Assembly (NCBI GenBank): GCA_900553225.1
Contig: USCV01000031.1
Span: 1-17,857, forward strand
Reading direction: 5' to 3'
Length of the DNA stretch: 17,857 nucleotides
Origin: an uncultured Clostridium sp.
GTDB lineage: Bacteria > Bacillota > Clostridia > TANB77 > CAG-508
The notes under the pieces were generated by a model. The model had not been told where the DNA came from. It did not search any database and was given only the letters and a program-made list of their open reading frames with translations. The first letter of the stretch is position 1, and each line of letters opens with the position of its first letter. Positions 16,167 to 17,857 of the stretch are shown here, piece by piece. The position numbers were made by a program, and so were the translations under genes.

Positions 16167-16850
16167 TTAGCCATTTTGGTTCATATAAATTGCATATGCA
16201 CCTTCAATAGTTGTTCCACTTGGTAAATTTTCAGATTGAATAGCATAAGCATTCAAATCAATCTGGTAAGAGCTAAGTTCAGCTTGTCCTTCAACTAGAT
16301 TTGCAAATGTTACTGTATTAAATAGTGCTGTTGTTGTTTCATTTACCCCTAATGCTTTATTATAATAGTACACATATGTATAAGATTCAACTTCATTTGA
16401 ACTATTCAAATTTTCTTTTCTAGCTGATACAATTTCTTTCCAATCATTATTTATGTTGTATGTAAATAATTGTGTATTAGTTGGATTTCCTTCATTTAGT
16501 AAAGTCCCGTCATTATTTGCTACTACTACATTTTTAACTGGCACAGTTACTTTTAAATACACATATGCACTATTGTTTCCTATATTTTTTATTTGTGGAT
16601 CTTTTTGTATTGTATCATTTGGAACAACATTTTCTGCATAATCTGGAATTCCATTACCATTTGAATCTGTAGCTGATTCCCAGCTTGGTTCTTTTAATTC
16701 AATTTTAACTTGTCCAACTACAAACTGGTTTGTAGCTGTATCTGTATCTGTTAAATATGCTGATATCCCCCAAATACCTAATATGCTAATTATAGCTATT
16801 ATGCACACTATTAAAATCATTTTGTTTGTTTTCTTATTGTCATTTTTCAC
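16167..16850 (-). CDS. Exported protein with SipW-dependent-type signal peptide (TasA/CalY-like)
   Basis: A 227-residue secreted protein. Lysine-rich start, hydrophobic core at about 11-29 and the cleavage-region motif AYLTDTDTATNQFVVGQVKIEL (31-52) are diagnostic of the signal type processed by SipW-like signal peptidases, as in the TasA and CalY biofilm fibre proteins. After this come a DSNGNGIPD segment at 62-70, resembling a calcium-binding thrombospondin-3-type loop, and a beta-rich domain with NIGNNSAYVYLKVTVPV (89-105), typical of the TasA-like fold. Role in matrix or surface fibres is inferred from the family; the mature sequence is not close to anything I can name. Start is GTG, with AAGGAGGT 7 nt upstream. 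It follows the leucine-rich-repeat gene by 64 nt and is probably co-transcribed. No sipW gene is in the window. Confidence 0.8.
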   Translation of the reverse strand: MKNDNKKTNKMILIVCIIAIISILGIWGISAYLTDTDTATNQFVVGQVKIELKEPSWESATDSNGNGIPDYAENVVPNDTIQKDPQIKNIGNNSAYVYLKVTVPVKNVVVANNDGTLLNEGNPTNTQLFTYNINNDWKEIVSARKENLNSSNEVESYTYVYYYNKALGVNETTTALFNTVTFANLVEGQAELSSYQIDLNAYAIQSENLPSGTTIEGAYAIYMNQNG

Positions 16851-16877
16851 TTTTAGTACCTCCTTTTACTTTTTTAT

Positions 16878-16910
16878 TTCAAGGGTAAGGGGAATAGCCT
16901 TACCCTTGAA
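16878..16910 (-). promoter_or_regulatory. Intergenic hairpin between the repeat protein and the SipW-type gene
   Basis: Arms 16878-16890 and 16898-16910 form a perfect 13-bp stem, relatively GC-rich for this DNA, with a 7-nt loop. It starts 4 nt after the upstream stop codon. The minus-strand tail is A-rich rather than T-rich, so it is not a standard terminator; an mRNA processing or stability element is possible. Confidence 0.5.
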
Positions 16911-16914
16911 TTAC

Positions 16915-17857
16915 TTATTCTATATAGTTTACTGTAGCATTTTTGAAGTAGTCATTGTAACTTCCTATTGTAATTGCTGAAAATTGTTCTGGCGTTCCGT
17001 GGTAATTGATTGTTGTTAGATTACTACAATCATAAAATGCACCACTTCCTATACTCGTTACACTACTTGAGATGTCTATACTTGTTAATTTACTGCAACC
17101 AATAAATGCACTATCTCCTATACTTGTTACACTACTTGGGATTCCTATACTTGTTAATTTGCTACAACCACTAAATGCACTATTTCCTATACTTTTTACT
17201 CCTTCTTGTATTGTTATACTTGTTAAACTGCTACAACCATAGAACACTCTATCTTCTATACTGGTTACACTACTTGGGATTTCTATACTTGTTAAACTGC
17301 TACAATCTCCAAATGCATATCCCCCTATACTCGTTACACTATTTGGTATTTCTATACTTGTTAATTTACTACAATATCTAAATACTTCACTTTCTATACT
17401 AGTTACACTACTTGGGATTTCTATACTTGTTAAACTGCTACATCCCCTAAATGCACTATCTCCTATACTAGTTACTCCTTCTTGTATTGTTATACTTGTT
17501 AAACTGCTACAGTACTCAAATGCATAATTTCCTATACTAGTTACACTACTTGGGATTTCTATACTTGTTAAACTGCTACAACCACTAAATACTCCAGATC
17601 CTATACTCGTTACTCCTTCTTGTATTGTTATACTTGTTAAACTGCTACATCCATAAAATACACTATCTCCTATACTAGTTACACCACTTGGGATGTCTAT
17701 ACTTGTTAAACTTCTACAATTATAAAATGCACTATTTCCTATACTAGTTACACTATTTGGGATTTCTATACTTGTTAAACTGCTGCAACTACTAAATGCA
17801 CTATTTCCTATACTAGTTACACTATTTGGGATTTCTATACTTGTTAAACTGCTGCAA
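16915..17857 (-). CDS. BspA-like leucine-rich-repeat surface protein (5' end outside window)
   Basis: The 3' part of a gene open to the right edge; 313 residues are visible in the frame starting at 17856 and no start codon or signal peptide is seen. The visible part is twelve uninterrupted 23-residue repeats (LRR_5, BspA/Treponema pallidum type) with pattern C-S-S-L-T-S-I-x-I-P-S-S-V-T-S-I-G-x-x-A-F-x-x, followed by a 37-residue C-terminal cap (CSNLTTINYHGTPEQF...) ending in NYIE. There is no LPXTG, choline-binding or other wall anchor at the C-terminus, so attachment, if any, depends on the missing N-terminal part. Relatives are secreted or surface proteins that bind host or bacterial partners; the ligand here is unknown. 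It lies 64 nt before the SipW-type gene. Confidence 0.88.
   Translation of the reverse strand, partial: CSSLTSIEIPNSVTSIGNSAFSSCSSLTSIEIPNSVTSIGNSAFYNCRSLTSIDIPSGVTSIGDSVFYGCSSLTSITIQEGVTSIGSGVFSGCSSLTSIEIPSSVTSIGNYAFEYCSSLTSITIQEGVTSIGDSAFRGCSSLTSIEIPSSVTSIESEVFRYCSKLTSIEIPNSVTSIGGYAFGDCSSLTSIEIPSSVTSIEDRVFYGCSSLTSITIQEGVKSIGNSAFSGCSKLTSIGIPSSVTSIGDSAFIGCSKLTSIDISSSVTSIGSGAFYDCSNLTTINYHGTPEQFSAITIGSYNDYFKNATVNYIE
17029..17856 (-). repeat. Twelve tandem 69-bp repeats in the leucine-rich-repeat gene
   Basis: Twelve consecutive in-frame 69-nt units occur in two versions. Nine carry an IPSSV/IPNSV-type core (including IPSGV and ISSSV variants) and three (units 4, 6 and 10 from the right edge) carry TIQEGV. 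Codons in the shared core are nearly invariant (TTA ACA AGT ATA), while variation gathers at repeat positions 17-19 and 21-23. The array continues past the window edge. Confidence 0.93.

Noticed and set aside
17029..17857. CRISPR array, suggested by the regular repeats
   Set aside because: The 69-bp units are contiguous, coding throughout in one frame, and lack unique spacers of constant length; they encode leucine-rich repeats.

Overview
This window reads as chromosome from a low-GC, Gram-positive anaerobe of the class Clostridia, plausibly an uncultured gut lineage. The reasons are the strongly AT-biased DNA with AGA/TTA/ATA-rich codon use, GGAGG-type ribosome binding sites with several TTG/GTG starts, the Firmicutes gene pair gdpP and rplI followed by dnaB, a SipW-type exported protein, and a BspA-like leucine-rich-repeat protein. 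All supported genes are on the minus strand, so transcription runs from high to low coordinates. I assigned no genus.

Right end (about 14.7-17.9 kb), surface and envelope genes: the 3' part of a secreted/surface leucine-rich-repeat gene made of near-identical 69-bp repeats; a small exported protein with a SipW-type (TasA/CalY-like) signal; and a membrane-anchored SleB-like cell-wall hydrolase with its own promoter and terminator.

Middle (about 7.3-15.1 kb), transcription machinery: rpoB and rpoC, driven by a near-consensus promoter followed by a leader of roughly 315 nt. The leader contains a terminator-like hairpin and a second hairpin whose loop is complementary to the sequence just before the rpoB Shine-Dalgarno. 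RpoC is interrupted by a single extra base at 8814, so the gene reads as two overlapping open frames although both sides of the break are fully conserved. The usual neighbours (rplKAJL before rpoB, rpsL/rpsG/fusA after rpoC) are absent. A strong terminator closes rpoC.

Left end (1-7.3 kb), housekeeping genes: gdpP (c-di-AMP phosphodiesterase), a small TM2-domain membrane protein inserted between gdpP and rplI, rplI (ribosomal protein L9), dnaB (replicative helicase), tilS (tRNA-Ile lysidine synthetase, short form) and ftsH (membrane AAA+ zinc protease). dnaB-tilS are only 6 nt apart. ftsH has its own promoter overlapping the tilS stop codon. These genes serve nucleotide signalling, replication, translation fidelity and membrane protein quality control.

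I see no tRNA, rRNA, CRISPR array, transposase or phage gene. The two items most worth a second look are the rpoC frameshift and the structured rpoB leader. Promoters and hairpins were found by eye, without folding or homology software.
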